DNA from: Malurus cyaneus samueli
Lineage: Eukaryota > Chordata > Aves > Passeriformes > Maluridae
Length of the DNA: 64,000 nt
NCBI GenBank assembly: GCA_009741485.1
Contig: CM019230.1
Location: 8,420,653-8,484,652, forward strand
Direction: 5' to 3'
Both the position numbers and the translations under genes were made by a program. This document shows, in pieces, positions 11,589 to 24,993 of the stretch. Position 1 is the stretch's first letter, and the number at the start of each line of letters is the position of its first letter. The notes under the pieces were generated by a model that searched no databases, was not told where the DNA came from, and worked only from the letters and a program-made list of their open reading frames with translations.

Positions 11589-13911
11589 ACTGATCTATAG
11601 TTGGATGTGATGAGTCCACTGAATTCAGCAGGTTAATGTTTGTTTTTAAGGGTCAAAAGAGCATAGGGAAAAGATGGTTTCACTACCAGACAGACACCTT
11701 GTAATTTATGCCTGTATGGGCTATCTCTGTTCCATGTAGTCATTACAATGGTCCTCGTTGTGCTAAGCCTTAAGCACCAGACATTCCAGGATGAAAAAAC
11801 AATGTGTGCTTCCCACCAGAGATTCCCAATTGCACGCAGCTTCCAGAAGAAATCTGCTTTCTGGTACAGAAAGTGCTCTGTTCTTCAGTGACTTTGTGCT
11901 TCACCCCTTGCATGACTGTCTTTATACAGTATGTTAGAACAACCATGCAGTGAGCCTCTGGCCAGCAAGTGAATATGATGCAGGAGACAAGGAAGTCCTG
12001 ATCATGAATTCCAGGTCTATCACTGACTGCTTTGATGGCCATAGGCAAGTCAATTAACTTCCCTGGCTCCCTCATCTATAAAATATGCGTATCTTGCAGC
12101 AATGTTGTGTGAATACATCAATTTCATATAACACTGTCATTCACCATGGCAGTGAAGTGATGGCCCTTCTCCCAAAATCTATGGAGAAGATTCCTGTTCT
12201 TCCTGTTTTATACTCCCACTCAGGAATACATAAATCCATTTTCATTATTTCTGTTGTAGGCCAACTGATAAGTTTGAAAGTGTTACCATCACAGTTTTTA
12301 TCAGGAAAGACTTGGTTGTACTTTACCTACCTCATTAGCTGTCAGAGTGCCCTCAGTGACAGAGAGAGGTTATATACCAAGGAGTAAATGAGATGTTAAA
12401 AATCTTTCCTGCTCATGCAAGGTTTTTCTTCACATAATCTCCTTAAAGACAGTCCTCTAACAGTTTACTTGGGTTTCAGGTTTAAATTTCCTTTGTTGGT
12501 TTCTTTAGGTGAGTATCACAGACTTTAAGTATTTTTAATTACCAAGTTTGTCCAGCTGAATTTTGGCTTTTATCTTTTTGGAGCCTGATTTTCAAAGGTG
12601 CCATGAATATGCGATATTAGATTGCATTCAGTGTAGATGTAGGTGCCCAGCACTTCTGTACCATCAGAGTCTTCACCTGAGGTTCTTTTCTATGTTACCC
12701 TTACTGCAAACCACCAAAAATTCAACACTGCTCTTAGCAAATAGTATTATGTAGTTTGGAGACTGGTTTTGAAAAGGTATTTATTTTCTTCTGCTGTTAT
12801 TTCTGATTGATTATTCAGTGTCGCTGTTAATATATTTTTCCAGCATTTCATACAATGCAAAGTTTCTTCAGATTCTTGCTTTAGATGCAGAAGAAACCTT
12901 GATTCTCACCACTGTGGCCTTTACTTAATGTTTACTGTGGTCTTAGCTACAATTTCCCAAATCGTACTATTTCATTCGATCCACAGTTATGCCCCATTTT
13001 ATCACATTGTCTTTTCTTCCCCAGGCCCAGAATTGCATATTTCTTTTGTTCTACTGCTATTCCAGGTTTTTGTTCACCATCTTCAAAGTGCTGTGATTAG
13101 GTCATTGAGAGTCAGTATTCTTCTTTACAAATATAAACTGACACAGAAAAGTCTTACCTGAAGCATGTTTAAAACATTGCTGCAGTGGTTATTTTTCTGG
13201 TTTATCATTTCAAACTGAATTCTCTTGCATCTTTCTATTGCTCGTTTTTTCTTAACCATCTCTTTACTAGTACAGGTTCATTCCTGTCTTGCAAATGCCT
13301 TCAGAACTCACTTCTCTGTGCTTCATTAACCTTTATGGTTGGGATCACTATTCCTGGTGTGACACTTCCTGTGCTGCACTTCCATTGCAGATTTTGGAAC
13401 TTGGATTACTGTTTTACTCTTGATGTTGGAAGAGCATACTCTGATGTGAACCTCACCTAAGTTCCTGCAGAGACCATTACAGCACTAGTTGAAGTGTTTG
13501 GTTTGCCCGAGTGTCACTTAGTCCTTTAGCTTAGCTGGAGCCCATATGCCTCCCTGGAATCCTCTTCTTCCCTCAAGCACAGAGTTGATGATCTCTCCTT
13601 TTCAGTCTCTTTTCCAGTGATTCATTTGCTATCTTACTAATTTTTGGGCATATCAGTGCGTACTTTTCCTAACTCTTACCTTGTACTTCAGAAGACAGGC
13701 ACTTCTTTATTTTTTAAACCACAAGTGCAGGTTGAATGTTCAAAATGTCAGTGGCCAAAATAATGCAAATACATGAAAGCTGCATTTCAGGTTGCCCCAT
13801 GTTCTAGGCTGTATTGTATAATTGAAATGAGCAATCTTGACAATGCCTCAGCACATTCTTGTTTTGATTGCAAAGTGAAGCTAGTTGTGCACTTTATACA
13901 GTATTCTCCTT

Positions 13912-13917
13912 AATAAA
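13912..13917 (+). promoter_or_regulatory. GAS7: Candidate proximal poly(A) signal (AATAAA)
   Basis: This is a canonical hexamer about 2.3 kb after the GAS7 stop. It is followed by AT-rich sequence and a T-rich stretch from about 13948. Use is not proven. Confidence 0.4.
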
Positions 13918-14095
13918 TATCTGAAATAATCTGTTAGCAATTACACTTTATTTTTCCTTTTTCTTTAAAGATGTTTGTTATTTTGTCTATTTTGGACAGG
14001 AAATACTGTCCATTAGCACAGGTTTCTCTGGGAACTGAATTGTGTTTTGGTTCCTCTGCTAAGGTTTATTTAAGCTGCTCTAAATTCTTAGTTGG

Positions 14096-14195
14096 GTTTT
14101 TTAGGGTTTTTTTGTTGTATTTGTTTGTTTGGGGTGTTTTGTTTGTTTGGAGATTGTTTTTTTTTTGGTTTTTTTACTTTTGGTTTTATTTTCTG
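14096..14195. repeat. G/T-rich low-complexity tract
   Basis: Runs of t interrupted by ggg and gttt words (tttgtttgtttgg and similar) extend for about 100 bases inside the presumed 3' UTR. Weak matches to proteins here are low-complexity artefacts. Confidence 0.8.
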
Positions 14196-17100
14196 ACAGT
14201 TTTCCTGCTTCTAGTTCTTGGTCCATTTGAAATGTTTTAGGGATGTGAGTTGCCCAGAACAGTAATTCTCTTGATGGAATCTGTGTCTTCAGTAACCAGA
14301 GGAGAGCACAGGTACCTGGCTGTTGATCTTTCCTAGCCCCAGGAGACTCACACACACTTCTGCTCCACAACAGATCAGATGTTTCATCTACAGCATCACT
14401 TCCATCTGTATTCAGTGGAAGTGTTAGGAAGTTTTGCTGTTGCTTGTAAACATTTTCCAGCTTATTTCTTTCAAAAGATTATATTCCTTCTTGATATGAC
14501 ATGCAGACGTGGGATCAGTGTTACCTGGCTCATTCTCTTCTCTGACTGATGGATGGTTAGTGTGATACCTTACAGGTCAGGGCATGCATATTCAAAGAGG
14601 GTAGTGGCATGTTTAAAGTAAAGCATGGGTTCCTGCTCTCGTGTTCATTCCTAAGAAGGTAACTTTGGAATTTCAGCATTGCTCTATTTGTCTTGCACTG
14701 AATTTCAAAAATGCAGTGGAGCCCAGTCTGTCTTCATGCTCCTCCTAAGCAGCAGCTTCTCCAGAGCAAGATTAAGGTTGGTGTTATATTAAAATACTGG
14801 CATGTGTGAATGCTGCACGATGATGCTGCAGTGGAACTGAACCAAAATAAGTTTCTTTCCTCCATACGAACTGAGCTTAAGCATCATCTCTTTTGATCTG
14901 GCAGCGCACATGCTTGATGTGTATTTTTGTTTGTTTAGTCACTGTGGGTATCAGACTGGCAGGGTTGTCTTACGTCTTCATATGCTCTGAGGTCACAGAG
15001 CAGGTGGGTTATCAATTAGTACTATTTATTTCACTGGCAGAAGTGGAACTAGTGGGAATTCTCCTTTGGTCCTTCGCAGGTAGCTCTGCTTGCCCAGATC
15101 TGTTGAAGCCAGAAGCTCAAAACCTGTGTTTTGGGAGTCCTGCCTCAACTGTGGCACCTGTGGAGCTCCCTCTCTGTTTGAGCCATCATGTCACACATTT
15201 GTCCTGTGCTGGATAGCTCTTTGGCAATCTCCGTTTCAAGCCAGAGTCTTTTGTCTTAGCAGAAGGGCTTCCTGATTTCCTGTGCTTTCAGATGTGTTGA
15301 GTGTCAGCTTGCCAGCTGTACCCTCAGCTGCCATACAGAATGAAAACTTTTTATTCATTATCCATACCTTCCTGCCTATGTCTTCAAACTCATCTTCTGG
15401 CACAGTTGAAATTCTTCCTCTGAGGTATTCTTTCAGCTTATTTCCTAGCAGAACTCATTCTGGGTCCAGTGCTGTTGGCTGATTTCTCTTGGAGTTTATG
15501 AGCTGAAAGCAGTGAGTCCTTCATCACATGGACCAAATGCACTCTTCTCCCATTAGCAGCAAGATTCCAGTTTCTTTCTTGGAGCAATATCCAAAAAAGC
15601 CTAATTCTCAGATTTCCAACCTGATCCAGATTCAATCATCTCTGTAGCTCACCCTTGTTCATCACTTCTATGGGTTGGATATCTTTTGAAAGACTTCAGT
15701 TGCTCCTTTACAGGGGCATTAGTTTATTATTGGACACTGGAATTTTAGAAGACAGCTTTAATTCTTTTTTAACTTTAAAATACTGTAACAGCAGTGAAAA
15801 TCATACAGAAATCTGTTACATTTCTAGACTCCTCTCCCTTCTGTAGCCCTTTCTGAGCCCCTGGGATGCAGTTGTGCTTCCCCATATGTTGCACAGGTAT
15901 GGTGAACAGTGAAATCGCACTTCCTTGAGTGCCTAGCAGGCAGCACACAAACTTATGCACTGCTTCTTTTTCCCTTTATGCAGCTTTATTCTTTTTCCCT
16001 CACAGGAATTTTCTGTGAGGCACTCACAGGTAGGTTTTATATGTTAGTAGCAGTCATAGTTTTTCAGGCTTTGTCAGAACGTCCTTTAAATTGCCCCTGT
16101 TTTTAATGCCATTATTTAAATATTTGCTGCAAGTTAGGCTTGTTGTGTACAAACGTGTATTCTTCATCTGTTCTTTGGAAATGCTCAACACTCAGAGATT
16201 TCTTGAAATACAACAGGGAGCTAAGAGGTAAGAGTCTTTGAAAATCAGGCTAACAAATAGAAATGCACAAGCCTCTTTTTTTCCTTTCTTGGACTCAAGT
16301 ACATGGATAAAATAAATATTAAGAAACACGAAATACTTAATATGTAAGATCTGTGCAGCTCCCAGCATCTCCAGTAGTGTTCTTGTGTTGGGCTGCAGCC
16401 AGAACACATCTCTAGAGTATGGACCCACAGGTCACCTACTGATGCAGCTGTAAAAACTTACATCCATAATTCAGTGACAAAGCAGCTCTGCCTGTCTGTT
16501 GCTTCAGTCACACATAGGGAGAGAAAGGGCACTGCTTACCCAGGTGGGTCCTTCACTACCAAGCACCTTAAGAAATCCAAACAAGCACTTTGAAGGTCCC
16601 TCTGGAATGAGTAGATGTGACTTCTTGATGTGATTATTTGATTGTTTCTTTCTGAACTGAAAAGATATTTGCAATTTCATAGTATCTCATGTGCTCTTGT
16701 CCACTACTGCAGCCTGCTCTGTCTGTTCCCAGAGATGGCAGGCAGAGTCTGCCTAGTGTCCTGAGGGCAGTCCTGGTCACCCTGACATTTCTCGCATTTG
16801 GCAAGAACTGCATCTTCAAAAGGCAGTGTCAAAATAGCAGTTTTCAAAATAATGAGCTTTTCGGTTCACAGACCTTTCTGAAAAGCCTGTAAGCATTTTC
16901 CTACCCACTATGTGTTGAAGTGGGAGAGTGACGTCGCAGAAATTGCTGAAGCGTTGGCTCTGAGGGATTCTTGCTGTGTGCACATTCCTTCCATCCTTGC
17001 ACAGGGATGGGGAATGGCCAACAGGTGTCCTGTGTGCACCAGAGGTGTCTGACAAGGTGCCACAGGAGCCTACTGGTCACATTTATCTTAATCAGGTGGG

Positions 17101-19607
17101 CAAGAGTCACAGATAAATTCACATTAAAAACAGACACATAGGGCAGGGAGATCGTTTCCTCAGTGGCATCTCTCTCAGACCCTTATGGGTCTAATAAGAG
17201 GCCCATCATTCTCCCAATTCTGCTGAGCAGTTGAAAATCAGTGGTGAAATGTTCCCTTGCTTGGTGCAGAGCTCTCCCACTCACTGGGTTGCACCCATGG
17301 GAGAGGGGAAGGTGCCAGTGCTCCCCTGAGGGCTGGAGAACAGAACATGGTGTGGCATTGACAGCGCAGAGACACCACACTGCCCAAACACCAGCTCAGT
17401 GTGCTGACCTGCTGTGCTTCAGGAGCTTGGAGCACACAGCCTGCCTGTCACACAATGGGAATGAAGTCTTTCCTGGCAGCAAATCCTTGTCTTTTCCTGA
17501 AAAACATTATTATATGTATAATACCCATTATTTTGTCTTCCATTCGATTTTATTCATATGAATGGTGCATCTTTCACTTTTACTTTTCCCTTTCCATTGT
17601 TACTGTAGCCAGCCCTTCATCAGTGAAATCCACCACTGTTCAGGACCTTTCCTTTAATTTTGAAATTTCATAGAACATATCTGTTATTTCAACATGCTGA
17701 CCAAACTTCATGCTTTTTGGGTGTTTTTTGAGAGCTTTAAGAGCTTTTTGGAGAGGTTATTTTGGTTTTTATTTTGGATTTTTCTTATCAGCTACCAGGT
17801 TTGGAAGTGTAATAACTTCTTTTTGTGCTAGCCACAGTTTCTTTTTTCTTCCTGGACATTTTTACTGAAGGGACCAACATAGCACAATTCAGCTTAAATT
17901 TCTGATCCCATGCATTCCTCAAGGCAGAAACCTTTTGTGCCTACTGATGCATCTGAATCTAAGAATTGTACGTGGATAAAATCTTTCATAGACCAATAAA
18001 AAAATAAGATTAATCATATAATAATTACAGGAAAAAAATGTATAGATTTGAAACATTCAAATTTAATTCCCTCAACTTACATTAAGTTGACCTATTTCAG
18101 GTGTGTCATAAGAGACAAACTCAGTGGATATTCAGAAAAAAAAGCTTTCTAGCTGCTCCATCCAGGTTCAGTGAGTGGACAGGACTATAATTTTGAATAT
18201 ATGCAGTCTTTTAGGGCTACTGATTTAACAAGTAATTGAGTAATGGCTTATATTACAACCCTATTAAAATTCTGCTAGTAGATCTCCTTGAAGTGCCTCT
18301 TTAAATAGTATCTGCTACAAACATGTAAAATACACAGATTAACCCTACAAATTACCAAATCTCAAGAGCAGCCATTGTGCACAGATCTGTGCAGGATTCT
18401 CAGCCCCCTTCCTTGCTCTGAACTGTGCACACTTTTAGGACATCCACATCTCCAGGAGACCTGCCTTTGTTTCTGGTAATTTACTGTCCAGCTCAGGCAT
18501 CCTAAGTTCTCAATGCCAAAAACTGAGTAGAAAAAATTAGACTTAAAAGCAACTGCATTGAAGCTAATCTTTGGATCCATCCTTCAATGTATGAGTCTTA
18601 GTAGAATAAGCAGGGAAATCTGCATAAAAATAGTACTCAGTGATAATTGTGCATAAAAGAGTTGTTACACTTTATTGCATAAAATTAATAAATTAAGAAG
18701 AAGAAGAAAAACCCATAAGTATTTTTTACAGCAGTTGCTGAGAAAAAATGGAACTCAAAAGCTGAATGTGATTTCAGGGATCTCTCATCTGCTATCATAA
18801 TAATCTTCGTCATGTTAATCCCAGAATTTGGGAATGGTTGACCTGAAATCCCTTGTTCCTTTGGAGTTTTTTATGAAATGGCTGAGATTATCAGAATAGC
18901 CTAAAGAATTTGGATGTCCATACTCTTTTAGGTCAAAAACACTCTTTAGGAACAGCAGCCTCTATCCATTATGAAAACAGCAGGTACTTCTCCTTAGATG
19001 ATTTTCTTGTGTGAGGATTCCACGGGGCAGTTCTCCAAATACTGTAGCATGAGAGATTCCCAGGCAGGCCAGATTACCATACACTAAAACAGTGTTTTTT
19101 ACCAAAATAAAGTTGATTATTTGGTCCTTTTTATGTAAGTTTTCCTAAATACTTCTAAATTTCTAGGAAAGTTGTCTTTTGCCAGTACTAATGACTTGTT
19201 TTTAAAGATGCTTAACCAAAATTTTATAGCTTCCCATAAATTTTGGCTGACTAGACTCCTTAGTTTATTTCTCATACAGCCTCAGTCTGGGTTACTAGTA
19301 AATCTTGGATCATTGTGGGAATTATAGGATGCCTTTTGTTCCCTGAGGATAGATGAAGGAATCACTTACTGAACTTAAGTTGAATGAAGAAAAGATTTAA
19401 GGGGCAGATCTTCAGCTTGGGTCAACTGGCCGGGTTCAGTGGAAGCTACTTGATGTCAGCTGTGGATCTTGTCCTTCAGTGTTGAAGGCATTTCCTATAT
19501 GTAATTTTTCTGTGTTACTGTAAAACAATTTCATATGGTTAAACTGTATTTTCCTATATTGTTCTGCAAGTTTATATACACCATAGTGCTCATCTCATCT
19601 CCTGTAA

Positions 19608-19613
19608 AATAAA
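19608..19613 (+). promoter_or_regulatory. GAS7: Candidate distal poly(A) signal (AATAAA)
   Basis: The hexamer in 'tgtaaaataaactgtacaga' lies about 8 kb after the stop codon. It is near the end of the repeat-poor stretch, so it is the best candidate for the end of the long transcript. Confidence 0.45.
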
Positions 19614-19640
19614 CTGTACAGAGACAATGAGCATGGAATT

Positions 19641-20198
19641 GTCTTTACCCAGTTGCTTTTACTTCTCCCACAATCTCCACACCTTGTGAGTGCAGTGTCT
19701 TGGTCAGACACTCTGTGGAGTGCTACATGCACATGGCCTTTGTTGATATGATCTTACTGCAGCTTGAATTTGCAATCACATCACTGGGATGTAATCTACT
19801 TGTACTTATCCTTTTCAGATCTTCACATGATATTCAAATACATATGGTTCCTCCCTTTTTTTTTCTTTCAGAAATCAATTTAAAAACTGCCTGTGGTTAA
19901 GCAGTTCTTTAACAAGCCATCAAGCTGACCATAAGCATCCTGAGAGCAGCTGCCATGGGATGGGTGTGTTTTCATGTTTTGAGTGATCTGGAGCTCTTCC
20001 CCACCCAATGAGTCCTTTACCTTCAAGCTTCACATGCAGCTTGAAGCTCAGTTGAAAACACTGCTATAAAATGTTGTTAATAAATTTTTCTCCTTTCAAT
20101 ATTTTTATCTGAAAATTAAGCTAAAAGTTCTCCTGAACAAAGGGTCAAATATTGTAGGTGCTTATTTGTAAAATACAGAAGATGATGCTGTGTCATGC
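19641..20198. other. Intergenic sequence before the duplication
   Basis: This is AT-rich, apparently unique sequence between the presumed GAS7 end and segment A. It has one AATAAA at 20079. No gene was recognised. Confidence 0.6.
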
Positions 20199-23100
20199 AT
20201 TTTTCTTTTTAAGCAACTTGCTACTTAAACCCTGGGACCATGTGTCCAGTGTGCTTTTGCTCCCCTGTACTTGAAAGCCCTTTCTTTACCTCAAGGTGCA
20301 GTTTTTTGGAGTGCAAGTGCAAACTTTCACAGCAGGTATCAGAGAGCCTCCCTCTTCCTTAAGAGGGCTCCAGACTGGGAGTGTACAGCCTTCAGAGAAC
20401 TGAGCTGTGGCAGTTGAAAACGGTGAGGTGTGTTAGCAGGGCTGATGATGGAGCCCACAGCAGAGATCATCCTCTCTGCCACATCAGTGGAAGTTGTCTG
20501 CTTTTTCAAATCTGGCTTTGTCACCACAATTGACTCAACCTTGTGCACCGATAGTTTTCAGTGCCTCAGTGTACCCCAATTCAGAACAGGGCCAGGAAAG
20601 AGGAGGTGACAGGTCATGTCCTGTGTTGTGCCATGTGACTTACTTCTAACAGCTTCATTTTCTTCACATATGGCCTTAACTCATGGTCATCACAGGACCA
20701 CACTAGATTGTAGCCATTTTGCTTACTTTACTTCAAGCACTACTGCTTAAACCTGTTTAGAATCTTTTGATGAGATTTCAGGGAAAAGCCTTGCACTTAC
20801 AGCATTTTTCTAGGGCAAAGCACTGGCAGGGCAGAACATGAGGCCTTTCTCAAAGAGTAGGGCATAACCTGCAGTTAGAAAGAAGTGATGCTGAACCTTT
20901 GTACTGTGAAAGGCTATGATTTTGGAAGTACCAAGACATACAGCATGTGTGCCAGATTGGAAAGTGGCCCCCTAATCCTCTACTGACAATTCTTTTCCCT
21001 GATGGAACCCAGTGGAGTACTTTCTAGCATTTTCTAATGTTTGGCTTAAATAACCATCACAAATAGTCACATTTCCTGAAGAAAAATATGCTGAGCAATA
21101 GTGTCAGGAAGCAGCAAGAATCAAGGTTGCTCCATGAGGGTGGAAAAAAACAGGGGTTGAGTGACCACAGCACAGGCAGAGTGGTGACCAGGGACACAGG
21201 TCTGTAAAGTATGAGAAAAGCAGGGTGCTGGTAACTGTGTTCATCAGCATCCCAAGAAAAGGTAAGGTGGCAAACTAGGCTGATTCATGGAATTTTGTCA
21301 GGAGCAATAGAAAATGAGGCAGACATAGGTCTAAGTGACAAAGGTTACAACAAAAGCGTGATGTCCATCCAAGAGGAAAAGCAGGAAAAACCGTACCTAC
21401 AGCACACCGGAGATACCTCCACCATGTCTCAGGCCTGAACTTAAGCAGTGCTCCTGGAACGGTGGGCAGCCCTAAGGCAGGTAAATCCTGTTGGTGTGCT
21501 TGGGGCCTAACAATGATCTGTTGGATCTGTCTTCATCTGTGTTGGCCACTGTACACATGGAGAAACAACTCTGCCTTGCAGGGCTTGGGATGGATAGACA
21601 GCCAGCCTACAGAAGGGCACAGATGCTCATGATGATTTGCAGTGTTCATGGAAGGATTCACACAAGGCCATTGAAATAGGAGCAGACATAGCTACTGCTC
21701 TGAGTAAATTGAAGAGGTTAAAACTTATGCTAAAGGTGAATAGGCTGAAAGGGTTTTTAAACCTTCAGAGGTCAATTTGACCTATGTTCTGCATGAGGCC
21801 CTAAAAGTAAAGCTACGTGCAAAGTTAAAGCAATTGGTTTAACTCAGATCTTAAAATCTTTCCTGGTTTGCTACACTACCACCATTTCTGTCACGTAGTT
21901 TTTGTTAATACAATGACAATTTCTGAACTTATGGTCAAGAGCAAATGACCCAGGGAATGCTATTTGCACAGCTTACTTTGAACTAACCTCACACACAATG
22001 GAAGTTTCAGCAGTGATGATCTTCTAGCTTGACTCAAACCACAGAAATACTCATGTCATATTTCTTACTGGGGGAAATTACTGTCTTGGTCCTTGTACAA
22101 ATGAAAAAACTTACCAACAGGCACTAGTGAAGTACTTATTGTAGGAACAAACAGTCCAACCTCAGTGGTCTGTGCTGCAGGTTGTTTGCACTGGTGTCTT
22201 CACAAGTCCCTGAAAGCAGAGGATGAAAACCTCCAGCTCTGATTTGATTTTGACTTCCTGTTTTATGAAGTAGAAAACCAAACACTCAAGTCTCCCAGAG
22301 CTACAGCATAAGTTACAGTTTTTTTATTTACAGAGCTGTGATTTTTTTTCCTTTTATTTCAGAGTTCACAAATGTTTAAAGACTGTGTCATTTGTCTCTG
22401 GTTCTTTGCTCAAATAGACTGGGATTGGTTTTTTGTATCAGTTTCTTGGATGTCTTTAAGCTGAGTTCTACAGTACCAGTCAGCTCTGCTCACAGGCTTC
22501 AGGGACTTTTCCCACTGATTGCCTTTTCACTTTCTGCAAGTTTATGTAAAAGGAAGGAAGACTTCTGGATGCACTGTGATGGAATGTGGAAATGTGGGGG
22601 TTAAGTCCAGGCACCCTCCTAAAACTCACAGTTCTCAGGGATCTTTCATATTGGCACACATTAATATGAAAATGCCTGCAAATTGTGTGCAGCTGTGTTT
22701 AAGAGCACAGTTAACAGCCTGCTTGCTGTGGTGCTTACATATATTAGAGGCAGATGTGTGCTCAATGCCTTTTTGCTCTGTGTTGCTTTATGCTTTTTCT
22801 CTTTTGCTGAAACAATTTGTTATCTCCCAAGTCTGTGGAAAGTAAAACTCTGGATTAGGCCAAAGGTCCATGTACTCAAGTGCACTGGCATGACAGTGAC
22901 TAGTAAGCACCAGTTTCATAGGGAAGGGTGGGGTAAGAAAGCTTTGTTATGAATTACATGAAGTACATTGTGATTCATCCTTAGATTACACTTTCATCCT
23001 CTGCTCAGGGACTCTCTTCCCCAACAGTGTCAGTTCTGTAGTTAAACAGCATTTGGCAGATTTTCTTGTCTCCCAGGAGCTGATTTCAGACCTCATATAA

Positions 23101-24157
23101 CCTTCCCATAGCATCGTGTACAAACAGCTGCACAGAAATGGATGATACAAAGCATCTGCTTCCGCTACCTACTGCTCTGCACCTTTCCAGGTTAATTTGT
23201 TGTCTTAGTTCTGGTGTGGCAAGAGGCAGCCTCTTGCTTTTGCAATCAACCCATGATCTGACAACTCACTGTTTTGTTCTTTCCCTCCTGCCCCGATGAT
23301 TTGCTGTTCAGGGCGAACAGTTCTGACCCAAGTCTTCCTGCTGTGTGCCTGACCTGGTTCTGCCCTGTTCTCTCCAGGTGGAATGAACAGAACCACACAG
23401 ATTTAAGATGTAGACCCACTGAGGATGACATAATGCTGGGTGGCTATTTCTTTCCTAGTAATTGTAGCACTTTTTTATTTATGTTGCTTTTCCTCCTGAC
23501 AGTCCCCCTGCTCTGCAATTCCTCACCTCAGAGGAATTTTAGCTAACAGCTGTTAGAATTTTAGTTAACAGCTATATGAAAGCACTGTTCGAATTTGTTG
23601 CTAAAAAATTGTTTTGCAATTCTTATGGATGCTGTTGTCTAAAAGAGTAATATTAAATCTGGAGAAAGATATGTATCTTCTAAAATCTTAGAAAATAAGT
23701 ATAACCTCTATGATGTGGTACTGAAGAAGAGGCCTAGAGAAGCATTTTGGGCACAAACTTGGTTTGAAAGCAAAGTGGTTATGACAGTGAAGATAGAAAA
23801 TCCTCTACAATCTGTGTGCGGAGCTGTGAGTAACCACCAAGGCATTGACTCCAGGCAATGGCTCCAGCACATGTAGTCAGTGTAAATGGTCTTCTTGTAC
23901 AAATACTGCCTCTGTTGCTTTTGATCTGGGCTGTTTTAGCTGTCTGTCCTGGTTAAAGAGACAGGTGTCTGCCCAGGAAGGCAGGAACCTTCCTGGAATG
24001 GAGAATATGACCCCCTTCCCTCCAAACTGTTATAACTTTGAAACAATGGCGTCTTCAGGCAAAGATACAGGAAAATAACGGTTCTTTACTACTATGTGTG
24101 TATACATACATATAGCAAGACAACAACAACAGCGGCAGCAACAACCAACAGAACAAT

Positions 24158-24405
24158 GCAATGTCCCCGTTCTGCCGGCCGTCACCCCCCGGTGCAGTTC
24201 CGGTCCCGGCCGGCAGGGGCGCTGGTGGCTGTGGCCGGGCGGGCACGGTGCGGTGGCGCCGATGCGGCTGCAGGGGGCGCTGTGGCGCTGTGGCTCCAGT
24301 CCCGCCGCTGTCCCCCTCATGAGGCGCGGGCCGCCCGGGCCATGGCGGGCGGGAGGCACGGCTCCCTCACGAAACCCACCGGCAGCAGCCAGCCGCAGTG
24401 CCACT
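24158..24405. other. G+C- and CpG-rich block next to an LTR
   Basis: This block has many CpG dinucleotides and is far richer in G+C than its surroundings. It lies directly downstream of the LTR in LTR orientation. It could be the untranslated leader of an endogenous retrovirus or a CpG-island promoter. A long minus-strand open frame across it is probably a by-product of the base composition. It is repeated at 34595-34831. Confidence 0.6.
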
Positions 24406-24816
24406 TGTGAAAAACGAGAATCACTCTCCTGATCAAATTTAAAAGGTTTTAATAAATGACAATAGGGTACATAAAAGCAAAAGAAGACGACGTCGGGTGC
24501 TTGGCGATCTGCCAGACGCACGCCTGCTATTGACAGGAGACATCTTTAAATACATTTCGTATTGCATCAGCTTAATGCCTATTCATAGGGGTTTTTTGGT
24601 GACTTTCTTTGCAGCTTTTGTATAGGTTTGCTGTAATATAGAAAAACATAACCAAACTTCTTCTACAAATAAGACAATATTATATCATGATGCGCAACAC
24701 ATAGCATCTACCTTTAATCTCTGCGAGAACTAACACTACAATATGTGTTTAACACACACGTAGCACTCATCTTAACATTTGTGAAAGCCAACACTATAAT
24801 ATGTGTTTATAATACA
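24406..24816 (-). mobile_element. LTR of endogenous-retrovirus type (family 1), copy in A
   Basis: Read on the minus strand, it starts TGTATTATAAACACAT and ends TCTCGTTTTTCACA, that is TG...CA with matching TGT/ACA ends, over 411 bases. Near its 5' side it has an imperfect internal repeat with a 58-base period (aacactacaatatgtgttta at 24732, aacactataatatgtgttta at 24790). This resembles the enhancer repeats of U3 regions. ATTAAA near the 3' side could serve as poly(A) signal. No matching same-orientation LTR or viral ORF was found alongside, so it may be a solo LTR or a rearranged provirus. LTR identity is inferred from structure. Confidence 0.55.
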
Positions 24817-24993
24817 CTGAGCTGTTCGGCTGGACTGCAGCAGCACCCTCGGAGCAGGCTGATCCTGAGGTTGGATCAGCTGCTTGGAATGCAGGTGGTT
24901 TTTTTTTTGTCATGGAAGTTTTGACAGAAAGCAAAATTCTTGGCAAAGACAACTCCAAAGTTGTGGGAGTCAGGTTTTGGTGTGGGTTGCCTC

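Larger units (their letters stand above)
11589..19640 (+). other. GAS7: Probable long 3' UTR of GAS7
   Basis: Sequence directly after the GAS7 stop is almost free of the CR1 fragments that are dense on both sides, and is moderately AT-rich. This fits a long 3' UTR; mammalian GAS7 mRNAs also have 3' UTRs of several kilobases. Two clear AATAAA hexamers are candidate ends: 13912-13917 (short form) and 19608-19613 (long form). Another occurs at 20079-20084. A G/T-rich simple stretch lies at about 14096-14195. No long ORF here resembles a known protein, and recoverin, expected nearby by synteny, is not seen. The extent is inference. Confidence 0.55.
20199..24830 (+). repeat. Segment A: first copy of a 4.6-kb direct duplication
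   Basis: The stretch aligns end to end with 30691-35254 in the same orientation. The first shared words are 'tttttctttttaagca'; the last are 'aatacactgagctgtt' before 'ggc', after which the copies diverge. Differences are mostly single-base or few-base indels (for example aaaccctgggacc against aaacctggacc). The left 3.7 kb is non-coding in all frames. The right end carries a G+C-rich block (24158-24405) and a minus-strand LTR (24406-24816). No cellular gene was recognised. Confidence 0.95.

Noticed and set aside
14893..15216. Plus-strand 107-codon frame in the presumed GAS7 3' UTR
   Set aside because: It has no recognised similarity. It was considered as a recoverin exon but has no EF-hand pattern.
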